NCBI RefSeq assembly: GCF_902381825.1
Contig: NZ_LR698973.1
Location: forward strand, 650,786-710,738
DNA length: 59,953 bases
Source of the DNA: Pseudocoprococcus catus
Lineage (GTDB): Bacteria > Bacillota > Clostridia > Lachnospirales > Lachnospiraceae
Reading direction: 5' to 3'
A model generated the notes under the pieces. That model saw nothing but the letters and a program-made list of their open reading frames with translations. It was not told where the DNA came from and did no database searches. Below are positions 45,843-54,748 of this stretch, in pieces; the stretch's first letter is position 1; every line of letters starts with the position of its first letter. The position numbers and the translations under genes were made by a program.

Positions 45843-46439
45843 ATGTACTTTCTAATTGGTCTGGGAATCATCGTAATTATTGTCTATGGCAATATGCTTT
45901 ATGATCGAATCAAGACAAAGAAGAATAAAGATACGACAGATGTCGAGAAGTCTGCAGGTACAGCGGATAACCATTTTGCTGAGCAAAAGGAGACGAAAGG
46001 TCAGAAGACTGAAATCAATAGGCAGGCGTCGGATCAGGATCAATCCGGGAGCATGGTCAAAACAGCAGCGAATATTGCTTTTTCAGGCCCAACGCTGACA
46101 CAGATGATTGCGGATGATCTGAAACAGAAGAAGCATATATTCGGCCTGCCGTTAACTTTGTGTGAAGAGATGGGAGACGGTCAGCTGATCGCTTTGGATC
46201 GTGAGGACAATATTTATGTCATCGAGACCGTTCAGAGGGCAGATTATGAGGAGCTTTATCTGCAGGTATTGGATGATATGGCGGCTCAGAGAAAACGTAT
46301 TCAGAAAAACGCAGCAGACAGGAAAGTCTATGCAGTTGTGTGTGTGACAACTTTGCCTGAAACATTGAAATTAGCAGCAGAAAAGGACAATGCGATTCGA
46401 ATTTTCAGTTATGAATTGAATTTTCGAAATGTTATGTAG
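45843..46439 (+). CDS. Membrane-anchored protein with possible degenerate PD-(D/E)XK domain (198 aa)
   Basis: One N-terminal membrane span (residues 2-20), a polar low-complexity linker (about 25-75) and a C-terminal globular domain of about 115 residues. In the latter, GQLIALDREDNIYVIETV followed by helices with YLQVLDDMAAQRKRI, a hydrophobic strand (VYAVVCVTT) and a terminal IFSYEL strand recall the NucS/RecB-like nuclease core. The usual Asp and Lys of the active site are replaced, so it is likely inactive. This is resemblance only. AGGAGGG precedes the start. Confidence 0.55.
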   Translation: MYFLIGLGIIVIIVYGNMLYDRIKTKKNKDTTDVEKSAGTADNHFAEQKETKGQKTEINRQASDQDQSGSMVKTAANIAFSGPTLTQMIADDLKQKKHIFGLPLTLCEEMGDGQLIALDREDNIYVIETVQRADYEELYLQVLDDMAAQRKRIQKNAADRKVYAVVCVTTLPETLKLAAEKDNAIRIFSYELNFRNVM

Positions 46440-46490
46440 AAAAATGTTGCTAAATTGTTAATTAAAAATCTTAAAAATCTCTAAAATCTA

Positions 46491-46519
46491 TTGCGGAATT
46501 ATTACAAATATATTACACT
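46491..46519 (+). promoter_or_regulatory. Promoter before the C39-like protein gene
   Basis: TTGCGG (46491-46496), 17-base spacer, TACACT (46514-46519). Confidence 0.5.
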
Positions 46520-46598
46520 TAGCGGGTGCTGTGTAAAAACGGCAGCTTGGGATTTGTTTTCAAATCCAGAATATTAAATTTTGCGAGGTTCTTAGAGA

Positions 46599-47303
46599 AT
46601 GAAGAAATGGATGCTTTTGCTGAGTCTGGTGTTGATGATCGTGATTGTAAACTGCGGTCAGGCTCAGGCGGCGGAGAAAACAGCCACGAAAGATATTACT
46701 TTTGAAGAATTGAATGATGAAAATGTATTTATCAAACAGTCAAGACGGGGAACCTGTACACTGGCGTCTTCGGCCATGATTATGCGCAGGGCGGCAATGC
46801 TGGCAGGTTTTGAGAACTGGGAAGATATTACGGAGAGCAGTGTAGGGAGCGTTGCATGGAGAGAAGGCGTCGGTATTTCATGGACATTTACGTATGATGG
46901 TGTGACTATGACGCATGATTATGTATCCTCTGTAGAAGATTTGAAGAAACTGCTGGAAGAACATCCGGAGGGAATTGTTGCCTATGATTCCAATAAGCCT
47001 CATGCCATTGCGCTGACGGACTATGATGCAGAGACAGATACTTTCTACTGCAGCGACCCTGCTGAGTGCTGTGCGAAAGCGAGAGTGCCGGTTTCAGAGG
47101 CGATTATTTCACTGGAGAATGTGGATGTGGTCTGGTATGTGACAAGCCCATCGAATCTGAGTGCACCGGTTATGGCTGCTGCAGAAGCGAATGAGGCGGA
47201 AGAGAATACAGAAGCACAGTCAGTGATTCCGGAAATCGAAACAGCACCAGTGACAAGTCTTGACAATTTGAGTCATACAGAATTGAAACTGGAGATGAAC
47301 TAA
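46599..47303 (+). CDS. Secreted papain-fold/C39-like protein (234 aa)
   Basis: Signal peptide (about 1-24, cleavage after AQA), then a domain of about 160 residues with the arrangement of C39-type cysteine peptidases. The candidate Cys is in RGTCTLASSAMI (near residue 52), His in NKPHAIALTDYD, and an acidic residue in YCSDPAE. The final 45 residues are low-complexity, Ala/Glu/Thr-rich. Exported; peptidase activity inferred. The next gene starts at the base after its stop. Ribosome site weak (GAGG at 12-13 bases). Confidence 0.65.
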   Translation: MKKWMLLLSLVLMIVIVNCGQAQAAEKTATKDITFEELNDENVFIKQSRRGTCTLASSAMIMRRAAMLAGFENWEDITESSVGSVAWREGVGISWTFTYDGVTMTHDYVSSVEDLKKLLEEHPEGIVAYDSNKPHAIALTDYDAETDTFYCSDPAECCAKARVPVSEAIISLENVDVVWYVTSPSNLSAPVMAAAEANEAEENTEAQSVIPEIETAPVTSLDNLSHTELKLEMN

Positions 47304-47897
47304 ATGATTAAGATGATACTGGCCATTGGCCATATTAATTACGATAAATTTCTGAACAATATGCTGGAGATGGCCAAACAGCATCCGGAGCAGATGGGCG
47401 GTATGAAACTGCCGCCGTTTACGGCTCAGATGATCAAAATGCTGCCTGCTCGTAAGAAGAATGAAATGGTTGCCCAGGCATTAAACAGCAGTAAAGGCAA
47501 AGTGGAGCCTCAGATTGAACAGCTTCTGGCCCCGATTACAGGTCCGATTCAGCTGAAGAATTTTGATATTCAGTGCGGCAGTAAGAGGGATGCGGATGAA
47601 GTGACTCTGACGGTGGAATTTGCAGGTTATGACTGCGGGTATGTGGCAGATCACATATTGCCGTTTTACTATATGGAAGCAACAGCACCGGCATTTCTTG
47701 GTCCGGAATATAATGGACCGACGGACCTTGCGTCTGTGCAGGCTTATATTAAGGCTCAGGATCATAAGAAAGCACAGTTCCTTATTGCAAAGAGCATGAG
47801 CGTCAATAAAGCCTACATTATGAACTTGCTGCAGGACAAAGCGAAGCTGGCAGAGATTGAACTGCAGGTGAATAATTTACGATTAATGATAAAATAA
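47304..47897 (+). CDS. Unknown protein, cytoplasmic, coupled to the C39-like gene (197 aa)
   Basis: Not recognised. Soluble, with an N-terminal helical half (KFLNNMLEMAKQHPEQM, a Lys-rich ARKKNEM segment), a beta-rich centre (PIQLKNFDIQCGS, EVTLTVEFAGYDCGYV) and a C-terminal helix pair. ATG 47304 immediately follows the previous stop; GGAGATG lies upstream inside that gene. A very strong terminator follows, so it ends the transcript. Confidence 0.6.
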   Translation: MIKMILAIGHINYDKFLNNMLEMAKQHPEQMGGMKLPPFTAQMIKMLPARKKNEMVAQALNSSKGKVEPQIEQLLAPITGPIQLKNFDIQCGSKRDADEVTLTVEFAGYDCGYVADHILPFYYMEATAPAFLGPEYNGPTDLASVQAYIKAQDHKKAQFLIAKSMSVNKAYIMNLLQDKAKLAEIELQVNNLRLMIK

Positions 47898-47949
47898 AAA
47901 GAAGGGGATGTGAAAAACTCGATTGAGTTTTTTCACATCCCCTTCTTTT
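47897..47949. terminator. Strong bidirectional terminator
   Basis: Very long stem: AAAAAGAAGGGGATGTGAAA pairs with its complement ending TTCTTTTTT, with loop CGATT between ACTC and GAGT. Between convergent genes at 47897 and 47951. Confidence 0.9.
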
Positions 47950-47950
47950 T

Positions 47951-48211
47951 TTAATGAATAAAATCTTTCATGTTCGGACGGACAGTTTCTTCATAAACCA
48001 GCTCGGCCATGCAAGTAGCGAAATACTTACGATTGGCGATAAGCAGCTTCTTCTCATCATCGACGCCGAGTTTCTCAGCCAGCCAGTCTTTCATCTGGGC
48101 TTTTAATTCGGCGCGTTCCGGTTCATACTGAAAATCGTCTGTCTTCTTGCCTTCCCATGCAGCAATACGTGTACGAAGTTCTTTTTTATAAATATCTTTC
48201 ATCAGGTCCAT
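47951..48211 (-). CDS. Small conserved-looking protein (86 aa)
   Basis: Charged, soluble, mostly helical protein of unknown role (KDIYKKELRTRIAAWEGKK, LKAQMKDWLAEKL, VYEETVRPNMKDFIH). GGGGGA is 8 bases before ATG 48211. Monocistronic, facing the strong terminator. No domain recognised. Confidence 0.6.
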   Translation of the reverse strand: MDLMKDIYKKELRTRIAAWEGKKTDDFQYEPERAELKAQMKDWLAEKLGVDDEKKLLIANRKYFATCMAELVYEETVRPNMKDFIH

Positions 48212-48437
48212 TATGTAATCCCCCTATTTTATAGATTCCATATTCAAAATGCATGGCACTTTAAATGTTTATCAATATACATATCTATTTTAATATGAAT
48301 ATTCTGATAATGAAAGATATATTTGTATTTTTTTGAAAAATCTTTCGATAACAGATATTATATGGTATGATGGAATCTGTAGTTTGGAAGCAGATGATTT
48401 TTGATATAGAAATAGATCATGTAATCGGAGGATGAAA

Positions 48438-49220
48438 ATGGTTATTAAAGAAATGGTACATATTACCCCATATCATTTGGACAGGATGCTGCATATCTAC
48501 CTTCCGGATGATTACGAGGAAAGCGAAGCGCGATATCCGGTCATGTATATGTATGATGGGCACAATCTTTTTTATAATGAGGATGCTACCTACGGTAAAT
48601 CCTGGGGACTGCAGGAATTTATGAGGCAGTGGGAGAACCAGCTGATCATTGTCGGTATTGAATGCAATCATGAGGGCAACAAGCGTCTGGAGGAGTTTTC
48701 GCCCTATGATTTCAAGGATTTTGACGGACAAAGGATTCATGGAACGGGCAAAGTCTTTATGCAGTGGGTGGTCGATGAGCTGAAACCGCTGATCGATACG
48801 CATTTCAGAACAAAACCAGAGCGGGAATATACCGGTATCGGCGGCAGCTCCATGGGCGGATTGATGGCTTATTATACAGTTGTGGCCCATAATGATGTTT
48901 TTTCAAAGGCAGCTTGTATTTCAAGTGCGGTCGGATTTTGTTATGATGCCATGCGGGAAGAACTGACGTCGGCCGGACCGTTGCTACCTGATACCAGGGT
49001 TTATATGAGCTGGGGAAGTAAGGAATCAGGACGTAAACCGGGACTGGTCAAATATACTTGCACGAATCTGGAGTTCAGTCATCTGCTGGTAGAGCGGGGA
49101 GCCGTGACGTATCCGTATCTTCAGGCCTTTGGCGGCCATTGTGAGGCCGACTGGGAGAAGCAGAATGCAATCTATATGCCATTTCTGTGGAATGGTGTAT
49201 TTGAGGATGGGATGGAATAA
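48438..49220 (+). CDS. Esterase of the Fes/EstD alpha/beta-hydrolase family (260 aa)
   Basis: Putative esterase. RMLHIYLPDDYEES and PVMYMYDGHNLFY are the typical first strands; nucleophile in GGSSMGGLMAYY; catalytic His probably in FGGHCEADWEKQ. ATG 48438 is preferred over 48432 because GGAGG then sits at 6 bases rather than directly adjacent. The auxin-efflux-type carrier gene starts 3 bases after its stop. No signal peptide, so intracellular; substrate unknown. Confidence 0.85.
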   Translation: MVIKEMVHITPYHLDRMLHIYLPDDYEESEARYPVMYMYDGHNLFYNEDATYGKSWGLQEFMRQWENQLIIVGIECNHEGNKRLEEFSPYDFKDFDGQRIHGTGKVFMQWVVDELKPLIDTHFRTKPEREYTGIGGSSMGGLMAYYTVVAHNDVFSKAACISSAVGFCYDAMREELTSAGPLLPDTRVYMSWGSKESGRKPGLVKYTCTNLEFSHLLVERGAVTYPYLQAFGGHCEADWEKQNAIYMPFLWNGVFEDGME

Positions 49221-49223
49221 GGA

Positions 49224-50153
49224 ATGAGTGCAATTTTTGCGGTGGCAGGGAAACTGGTGACACTTTTTATTTATGTTCTTGTGGGATATGTTGTCAGCAA
49301 GAGAAAGATGATCAGTGAGGGCTTTTCTGCTGGTATCAGTCGGTTCTTGCTGGTGGTTACGATCCCTTGCCTTATATTGTCGACTTTTGAAACAGATTAT
49401 ACCTTTGAGAGGCTGGTCAAGGCCGGAGAGGTCTATGTCATCAGTTTGATCATATTTGGAGCGAGTATTCTGATCGGGTATCTGACAGCCTGGATTTTCA
49501 GGATTTCTGAAGAGTCGAAAAGCGTCTGGATTTATTCAGTGACTTTTACAAATCATGCATTTATGGGATGGGCGGTGATGGATGCCGTTTTTGGCGGAGA
49601 ATCCATTTTTTATGCGACATTTGCCAATCTGGCATTTTCCACCTATGCCTATACTTATGGTGTCTGGCTCATGCGGAGTACCGGAACGGAAGCCGGAAAG
49701 AAACATTCTATGAAAGAATATATCTTAACACCGGTGAATGCAGCCATTGTTGTTGGGTTGATCATGTTTATTTTTCAGCTGCGCTTTCCGGCACCGGTGG
49801 ATAATGCAGTACAGGGGATGTCATCCCTGACAACACCGATGGCCATGCTTTATGTAGGAACGATTCTGACAAAAAGCAGCATCAAAGATGTTTTCAGTGA
49901 CTGGAGAACTTATGCCTGTTCTTTTGTAAGGTTGGTGTTGATTCCGTTGTTGGTGCTGATGATTGCAAGGCCGCTGATTCATGACCCGATGATTTACGGA
50001 GTGCTTGTGATTGGACATGCCATGCCGGTGGCGGGATTCTGTGCGATTTTCGCGGGAGAATACGGCAATGATGTGGTGCTGGCGTCGAAATTTATATTTA
50101 TTACAACGCTGCTATGTATTATTACGATTCCGATATTCGTGATGCTGCTGTAA
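49224..50153 (+). CDS. AEC family transporter (auxin efflux carrier type, 309 aa)
   Basis: Ten hydrophobic segments in two five-helix repeats, typical of AEC carriers, which move organic acids such as malate in bacteria. The start YVLVGYVVSKRKMISEGF and the VTFTNHAFMGWAV helix break are characteristic. Nearly overlapping the esterase gene, suggesting import or export of a compound related to the esterase product. A terminator at 50211-50239 follows. Confidence 0.88.
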   Translation: MSAIFAVAGKLVTLFIYVLVGYVVSKRKMISEGFSAGISRFLLVVTIPCLILSTFETDYTFERLVKAGEVYVISLIIFGASILIGYLTAWIFRISEESKSVWIYSVTFTNHAFMGWAVMDAVFGGESIFYATFANLAFSTYAYTYGVWLMRSTGTEAGKKHSMKEYILTPVNAAIVVGLIMFIFQLRFPAPVDNAVQGMSSLTTPMAMLYVGTILTKSSIKDVFSDWRTYACSFVRLVLIPLLVLMIARPLIHDPMIYGVLVIGHAMPVAGFCAIFAGEYGNDVVLASKFIFITTLLCIITIPIFVMLL

Positions 50154-50210
50154 TTTTTTTAAAGAACATTCTTGCTTTGCAGAATATGTTGCATAGAAGG
50201 ATAAAAACTC

Positions 50211-50239
50211 AAGGCTGTCGGAGAAATCCGGCAGCCTTT
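50211..50239 (+). terminator. Terminator of the esterase-AEC operon
   Basis: AAGGCTGTCGG-AGAAAT-CCGGCAGCCTTTG hairpin (11 bp, one G.U). Confidence 0.75.
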
Positions 50240-50260
50240 GCTATCTGGTTGGATATATTA

Positions 50261-50291
50261 TGGGATGCCGGGCGAAATACCCGACATCCCA
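50261..50291 (-). terminator. Hairpin after the PfpI-like gene
   Basis: TGGGATGCCGGG-CGAAATA-CCCGACATCCCA, 12-bp stem with one G.U, downstream of the minus-strand gene. Confidence 0.6.
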
Positions 50292-50310
50292 TGTTTAGAA
50301 TGAGGAGTTA

Positions 50311-50895
50311 TCAGATTTCAATCTTGGCACCAAGCAGTTTGACGAATTCTGCAAGAATCGCTGTATCGCCAGGCCAAGCAGGTGCTGTAACGAGCTGAGC
50401 AGCTTCATCAACAACAGCCTGGTCTGCAGGAACTTCAACATATGTACCGCCTGCAAGGGTGATATCAGGGCCGACAGCCGGATAAGCAGTCGCTTTCACG
50501 CCTTTAAGAACGCCGGCAGCAGTCAGAATCTGCGGGCCGTGGCAAATGGAAGCAACAGGTTTCTTAGCTGCGAAAAATTCCTGAACGATTTCAATGACTC
50601 TTGGATTCAGACGAATATACTCAGGAGCACGGCCGCCTGTAATAAAGAGACCAACATAATCAGCAGTATTTACTGTATCAAAATCAGCAGTTAATGCGAA
50701 ATTGTGTCCCGGCTTTTCGGTGTAAGTCTGGTCACCAAGGAAATCATGAACGGCTGTCTTAACAACGTCACCGGCTTTCTTGTCCGGGCAGACAGCATCA
50801 ACCTGATAGCCGAGCATAGACAGTGCCTGGAAAGGAACCATTGTCTCATAATCTTCAGTAAAATCACCACAAAGCATTAAAATTTTCTTAGCCAT
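50311..50895 (-). CDS. DJ-1/PfpI family protein (194 aa)
   Basis: Class-I glutamine-amidotransferase-like fold used by protease-like, deglycase and stress proteins. The nucleophile elbow [10 protein letters not shown] carries the reactive Cys next to His, and [11 protein letters not shown] precedes it. The Cys-His pair is intact; the function in this organism cannot be told. The start is ATG 50895 with GGAGG 8 bases upstream; the frame opens 21 codons earlier. Single gene with AT-rich upstream region containing TATAAT-like boxes on the minus strand. Confidence 0.88.
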   Translation of the reverse strand: MAKKILMLCGDFTEDYETMVPFQALSMLGYQVDAVCPDKKAGDVVKTAVHDFLGDQTYTEKPGHNFALTADFDTVNTADYVGLFITGGRAPEYIRLNPRVIEIVQEFFAAKKPVASICHGPQILTAAGVLKGVKATAYPAVGPDITLAGGTYVEVPADQAVVDEAAQLVTAPAWPGDTAILAEFVKLLGAKIEI

Positions 50896-51043
50896 AAAGA
50901 AACCTCCTTCAACATTTGTTGAGATGATATAGATGTATAATGAAATAATGTCAGACAATTATGCATCTGCAATATATTATATCACATTATTGCGATGAAA
51001 AAGATTAAATATTTATAAAAACATTGGGTTAATAAGAAAAAGA

Positions 51044-51075
51044 GGCAGACTAAAAATAAAAAAATTCAGTCTGCC
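51044..51075 (-). terminator. Terminator of the Rpn-family gene
   Basis: On the minus strand GGCAGACT, 16-base loop, AGTCTGCC, followed by TCTTTTTCTT. Confidence 0.8.
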
Positions 51076-51107
51076 CTTTGCATATTACATTATTGTGAGG
51101 AAAATGT

Positions 51108-52139
51108 TTATACTGAAAGTACTGCAGTATTTACAATTTCTTCAATCTCAGAGGTACTTTTATCTATAATATCTGAGATTTGTTCTAAAGAATATCCCTT
51201 TTTATACATACTTATTATAAACTGTTGGGTCATTTCGTTAGTTACACGTTCTGTTGTTTCACGAATTGCTCTTTCTTCGATTCCTTCTCCCAGATTACAC
51301 ATAATGTTCACGTCCCTTCTAAAATCATCATTTAACGGAATATGATATTCGCTTTTCATAATTTCAAATTTGGTGTTGATGGCTAGTTTATCTGATAATA
51401 GTGTTCCTAATAAACGGTGCAGCTCATACTTTTCATCTTGTTTTGGTATTTCTCGAGTTATTCCAATCAGAACGATATTCAGTAAATCTTGTTTGCCTTT
51501 CCATTGGGGATTGCCTAAGATATTCTCACTGGAAAGATAATATCGAGTCAGGCTGTTCTCATCCATATTCAGACAAATCCAGATGCTGAAGACATGCTTT
51601 AAATCATCATAATTCGAGTGTTCAAAGTCGCGGTCTTTTTGTGAAGAAATCATTCTGCTTACATAATAAATGCTTCTGTTTAAAAGATGATAGTCCTTTG
51701 GCTGGTCTTTTTGTATCTCAATGTTAATAATCATCTGAGCCAGTCCGTCTTTCATTCGTACATAAAAGATGATATCAAAGCGTATTGTTCCTTCATTGAT
51801 TTCACTATCTTCTGTATTTAAGCCGCCGACTCGTGTATTCGTAGGTCTTGAAATGTCTGATGCATCAATTGCGTCGGTTATGTTTTGATTGACATCTGTA
51901 TTTGAATTATTGTTGTTCTGTCTATTTGTCATGCCTGGACTGACTGGTACAGTACCTATCTGTGGATCGCCTTCTATAAGTAATACCACTTCTTCTGGCT
52001 TCATTCCCTTAAATTCCTCAACAGTTCTCACCAAGATATGTGACAGAATTATCTTCTGTCCAATTAGTCGTTTAGCACATGCATCATATTGTGCCTTGCT
52101 GCCTGCGGCTGTGATTGCATTCACTATTGCGGTGTTCAT
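51108..52139 (-). CDS. Rpn-family/PD-(D/E)XK nuclease transposase-type protein (343 aa)
   Basis: Member of the widespread Rpn-like families annotated as PD-(D/E)XK nuclease family transposase. Residues compatible with the nuclease core: Asp in TIRFDIIFYV and the pair in MIINIEIQKDQP (ExQ in place of ExK). The last 40 residues form the helix-turn-helix-like tail (MYKKGYSLEQISDII). The N-terminal region has an Asn-rich insert (about residues 72-85). ATG 52139 (MNTAIVN) is used because AGAGAGGG is 9 bases away. Relatives promote RecA-independent recombination and may be mobile. Confidence 0.78.
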   Translation of the reverse strand: MNTAIVNAITAAGSKAQYDACAKRLIGQKIILSHILVRTVEEFKGMKPEEVVLLIEGDPQIGTVPVSPGMTNRQNNNNSNTDVNQNITDAIDASDISRPTNTRVGGLNTEDSEINEGTIRFDIIFYVRMKDGLAQMIINIEIQKDQPKDYHLLNRSIYYVSRMISSQKDRDFEHSNYDDLKHVFSIWICLNMDENSLTRYYLSSENILGNPQWKGKQDLLNIVLIGITREIPKQDEKYELHRLLGTLLSDKLAINTKFEIMKSEYHIPLNDDFRRDVNIMCNLGEGIEERAIRETTERVTNEMTQQFIISMYKKGYSLEQISDIIDKSTSEIEEIVNTAVLSV

Positions 52140-52227
52140 ATTCAGCATCCCTCTCTGTGTTCTCTCTTTGTTAATAGTAACCGTAAAACCACTCAAAGAT
52201 TCCACAAAGAGCTCGCTGCTTATTATC

Positions 52228-52256
52228 ATTATAACGAAGAGAATCTATGGAATCAA
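52228..52256 (-). promoter_or_regulatory. Promoter of the Rpn-family gene
   Basis: Minus strand: TTGATT (52256-52251), 17-base spacer, TATAAT (52233-52228). A perfect CAGCAGTT-GTGAA-AACTGCTG palindrome lies just upstream (52268-52288). Confidence 0.6.
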
Positions 52257-52403
52257 TCTAAAAATTCAGCAGTTGTGAAAACTGCTGTTGTCGTATATTC
52301 TATAGATTTTTCTCTTTCGTACAATGTCAATGACGAACATTTGTTTATATTATAGCATGTGTTTGATAGGCATTCAATATGTTTTACGCATTATGAGACA
52401 AAG

Positions 52404-52572
52404 AAAAAGGCATCCTGCCGTTCGGATGCCTTTTCTTAAGAGAGAGGATTGTTATGTTCTAATTGTTTTCTGGCTATAAGGCTTTCTCAACCTTATGCCA
52501 ATACTATACACGAGAGTTCTAAAAATACAATAGATGTTTATTAATAAAGTCTAAAGTATTTCTAGGATTTTA
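52404..52572 (-). ncRNA. Candidate small RNA gene, copy 1 of a 169-bp direct repeat
   Basis: On the minus strand: TTGTAT (52530-52525), 16-base spacer, TATAGT (52508-52503); predicted RNA from about 52497 to 52403 (about 95 nt). It opens with a hairpin (GGCATAAGG with CCTTATAGCC), has a single-stranded linker containing CCTCTCTCTT, and ends in GGCATCC-loop-GGATGCC plus TTTTTCTTT, a good terminator. The whole unit recurs at 54749-54917 at about 90-93 percent identity without gaps. No ORF. Located downstream of the MFS gene. Confidence 0.6.
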
Positions 52573-52643
52573 CGAAATAAGGTATTAAAAATATGTTTGC
52601 GGATATTCAGAGATAATTTTTTATGCTTTGCAAATTTGAATAG

Positions 52644-53873
52644 TTATGGCTGGTGTCTGTGAGAAACGAAAATAAAGAATGCGAGGATGTTGATTCCTAC
52701 AGACAATATACCGGCAAAAAACAGTACTATCCATGGATGGTTGGATAGAATTTCATACAGCAGGCCATATATGATCCGACCGACTGGCTGTGTGAGACAT
52801 ACGAGGACGGTAAGTAGACTTATGACTTTTCCAATTTGACTGGCAGGGGCCTTTATCTGAATATAAGAAAAAAACCATATATTAAAGTAGCTGGCCAAAG
52901 TCATCATGCAGAAAGCCAGAATGGTTATACCATAATATATGAGTGAAGAAGTGAATACGGGAAGTGTTGCGATAGAAAAAGCAAAACAAAGAATACTTAT
53001 GCCGAATAAGGGATAGAGGCCGTGATGCAGCTGCATTTTTTTTGAAAAGATGCCTGCCAGAGTACAGCCTACAAACCCACCGACACTCATAAGACTCTGA
53101 GTCAAACCAAGAGAACCATTTGACATATGCAGGTATTGAATAATGAGAATGGGAATACCAATAGTTAAGGCAGGTATAACGCACAAATTTAAAAGGGCCA
53201 GCAGAGAAGACAGGGGGAGCAGCTGCTGGCTGCCTTTTGTGATATAGAAAAAGGTATTTTTTAAATCCTTAATGATTAAAGCTGCGGAATTGTGTTCATA
53301 AGATAAAGGAATGTCATGAAAATCCAGTAGTTTTTCTATAAAGGAAGAGAAAAGAAAGCAGCAAGCGCATGAGAAAAGCAGCTGATTCAAGGAAAGTGTC
53401 AGCATCAGTAAACTTCCGATTGCTGGGCCTAAAAATTCGTCTACAGTATCAACACACTGTATAATGGCGTTGCCAATCATCAATTTTTCTTTTTTTAATA
53501 AAAGCGAAAGGCTGGCTTGTACAGCTGGCTGATATAATCCCTGAATGGCATAAAGAAAACCTAAGACCAGTAATATAAAAGGAATCATGGGTGCCTGGTT
53601 TGCAAAAAATGAAGCAGCAGCACAAACAATAGCGGTCAGAAGATCGAGAAATGTCATAATTTTGGCTTTAGGGTATCTGTCAGCAAAAGAACCGCCGATA
53701 AGATAGCCGATCAGTAATGGGAGCATGGCAAAAGACGTAATACTGCTATAAATAATTGCGGAGTTTGTTTCGCGTAAAAGACATAATGGCAGTGCAAAGC
53801 GAAGGATAGCATTGCCAAAAAGAGAAATGATTTGACCAAGAACCAGAAGAGAAAAGTTTTTGGTATGACTCAT
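52644..53873 (-). CDS. MFS efflux transporter (409 aa)
   Basis: Twelve hydrophobic segments of the major facilitator superfamily, resembling multidrug or macrolide-type exporters (MefA-like DHA3 group): LGQIISLFGNAILRFALPL start, GGSFADRYPKAKIM between helices 2 and 3. It lies downstream of a TetR regulator gene in the same direction, 84 bases away, with a long operator-like palindrome between. AAAGGAGG precedes ATG 53873. Probably drug-inducible efflux; the substrate is unknown. Flanked by two direct repeats, so possibly acquired or excisable. Confidence 0.88.
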   Translation of the reverse strand: MSHTKNFSLLVLGQIISLFGNAILRFALPLCLLRETNSAIIYSSITSFAMLPLLIGYLIGGSFADRYPKAKIMTFLDLLTAIVCAAASFFANQAPMIPFILLVLGFLYAIQGLYQPAVQASLSLLLKKEKLMIGNAIIQCVDTVDEFLGPAIGSLLMLTLSLNQLLFSCACCFLFSSFIEKLLDFHDIPLSYEHNSAALIIKDLKNTFFYITKGSQQLLPLSSLLALLNLCVIPALTIGIPILIIQYLHMSNGSLGLTQSLMSVGGFVGCTLAGIFSKKMQLHHGLYPLFGISILCFAFSIATLPVFTSSLIYYGITILAFCMMTLASYFNIWFFSYIQIKAPASQIGKVISLLTVLVCLTQPVGRIIYGLLYEILSNHPWIVLFFAGILSVGINILAFFIFVSHRHQP

Positions 53874-53896
53874 AAAAAAACCTCCTTTTAATTGTT

Positions 53897-53935
53897 TTTA
53901 ACCTTTTACAGACTGATGGTCTGTAAAAGGTTAAA
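53897..53935. promoter_or_regulatory. TetR-type operator upstream of the MFS gene
   Basis: Perfect 17-bp inverted repeat with 5-base centre (TTTAACCTTTTACAGAC-TGATG-complement). Its core TTTACAGAC...GTCTGTAAA is shared with the palindrome before the TetR gene (54619-54641), so both are likely bound by the same repressor. Confidence 0.7.
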
Positions 53936-53957
53936 GAAAAGAGCGAGAAGTTCTCGC

Positions 53958-54608
53958 TTATTCTTTGGATTGTGCATGTTCAGCCATTTGAACTAATAGT
54001 GCAGCTTGTTCTTTATCAAGTAACTCTACACCGATATTTGCAGTTAGTTGCTGAAATACCTGATTTCGCATAGTTTGTTCTTTGGCAGTTGTTTTTCTGA
54101 TTAATGGGTGAAGCCAGGTGTCCGCAAGCAGGAAAATAGCTTCACCTAAGGCTTCCGGTGCAGATGTTTTGATACTTCCATCTTGTACGCCCTGACGAAT
54201 AATGGGGGTGACATAGGAGGGAACAATCTTTTCCAGTAAATCTTTTTGTTCCATATCCATGAAATAAGAATCTGTGCTGAGATATGGAAGAATTGTCATC
54301 ATTTCATGCTGGCGTTTGGGTTCTAATGATGCAGAAAATATTTTCTTAAGCTTTTCGCCGCCAGTTAGGGAAGAATCATCTCTGATATTCGCAAATATTG
54401 GAAGCATTTTGGCACCCAGGCGGTCACCAACGCGAAATGCAATTTCTTCTTTTGATTTGAAATGATGATATACGGCTCCTTTAGATAAGTGTGTTTCGTC
54501 AATAATGTCCTGTAAAGTCGTATGCTGATATCCTTTTTGAAGGAAAAGGATGGTGGCAGCATCTAAAATCTTCTCAACAGTCTGTTCTGGATATTTGTTG
54601 CGCGGCAT
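53958..54608 (-). CDS. TetR family repressor of the MFS transporter (216 aa)
   Basis: N-terminal helix-turn-helix typical of TetR/AcrR (VEKILDAATILFLQKGY, TTLQDIIDETHLSKGAVYHH at about residues 31-50), and a variable C-terminal ligand domain. ATG 54608 follows AAAGGAGG; the frame extends 50 codons upstream but across its promoter. It is transcribed ahead of the MFS gene. Its promoter (54643-54671) is followed by an operator copy, giving self-repression with release by a drug-like ligand (family knowledge). Confidence 0.9.
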   Translation of the reverse strand: MPRNKYPEQTVEKILDAATILFLQKGYQHTTLQDIIDETHLSKGAVYHHFKSKEEIAFRVGDRLGAKMLPIFANIRDDSSLTGGEKLKKIFSASLEPKRQHEMMTILPYLSTDSYFMDMEQKDLLEKIVPSYVTPIIRQGVQDGSIKTSAPEALGEAIFLLADTWLHPLIRKTTAKEQTMRNQVFQQLTANIGVELLDKEQAALLVQMAEHAQSKE

Positions 54609-54618
54609 GGACTCCTCC

Positions 54619-54671
54619 TTTACAAACCAATGGTCTGTAAAAAGAATAGCATATACGGGCGGAAAGGTCAA
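54619..54671 (-). promoter_or_regulatory. Promoter and operator of the TetR gene
   Basis: Minus strand: TTGACC (54671-54666), 17-base spacer, TATTCT (54648-54643), then a 23-bp palindrome (54619-54641) with arms TTTACAGACCA and TGGTTTGTAAA covering the transcription start. Confidence 0.75.
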
Positions 54672-54748
54672 GGAAAAGAAAATGAAAAGGGAGTTGAAAA
54701 AAAGAGACGAAATAAAGACGTTGAAATAGAGAACTCTATGGTATAATA

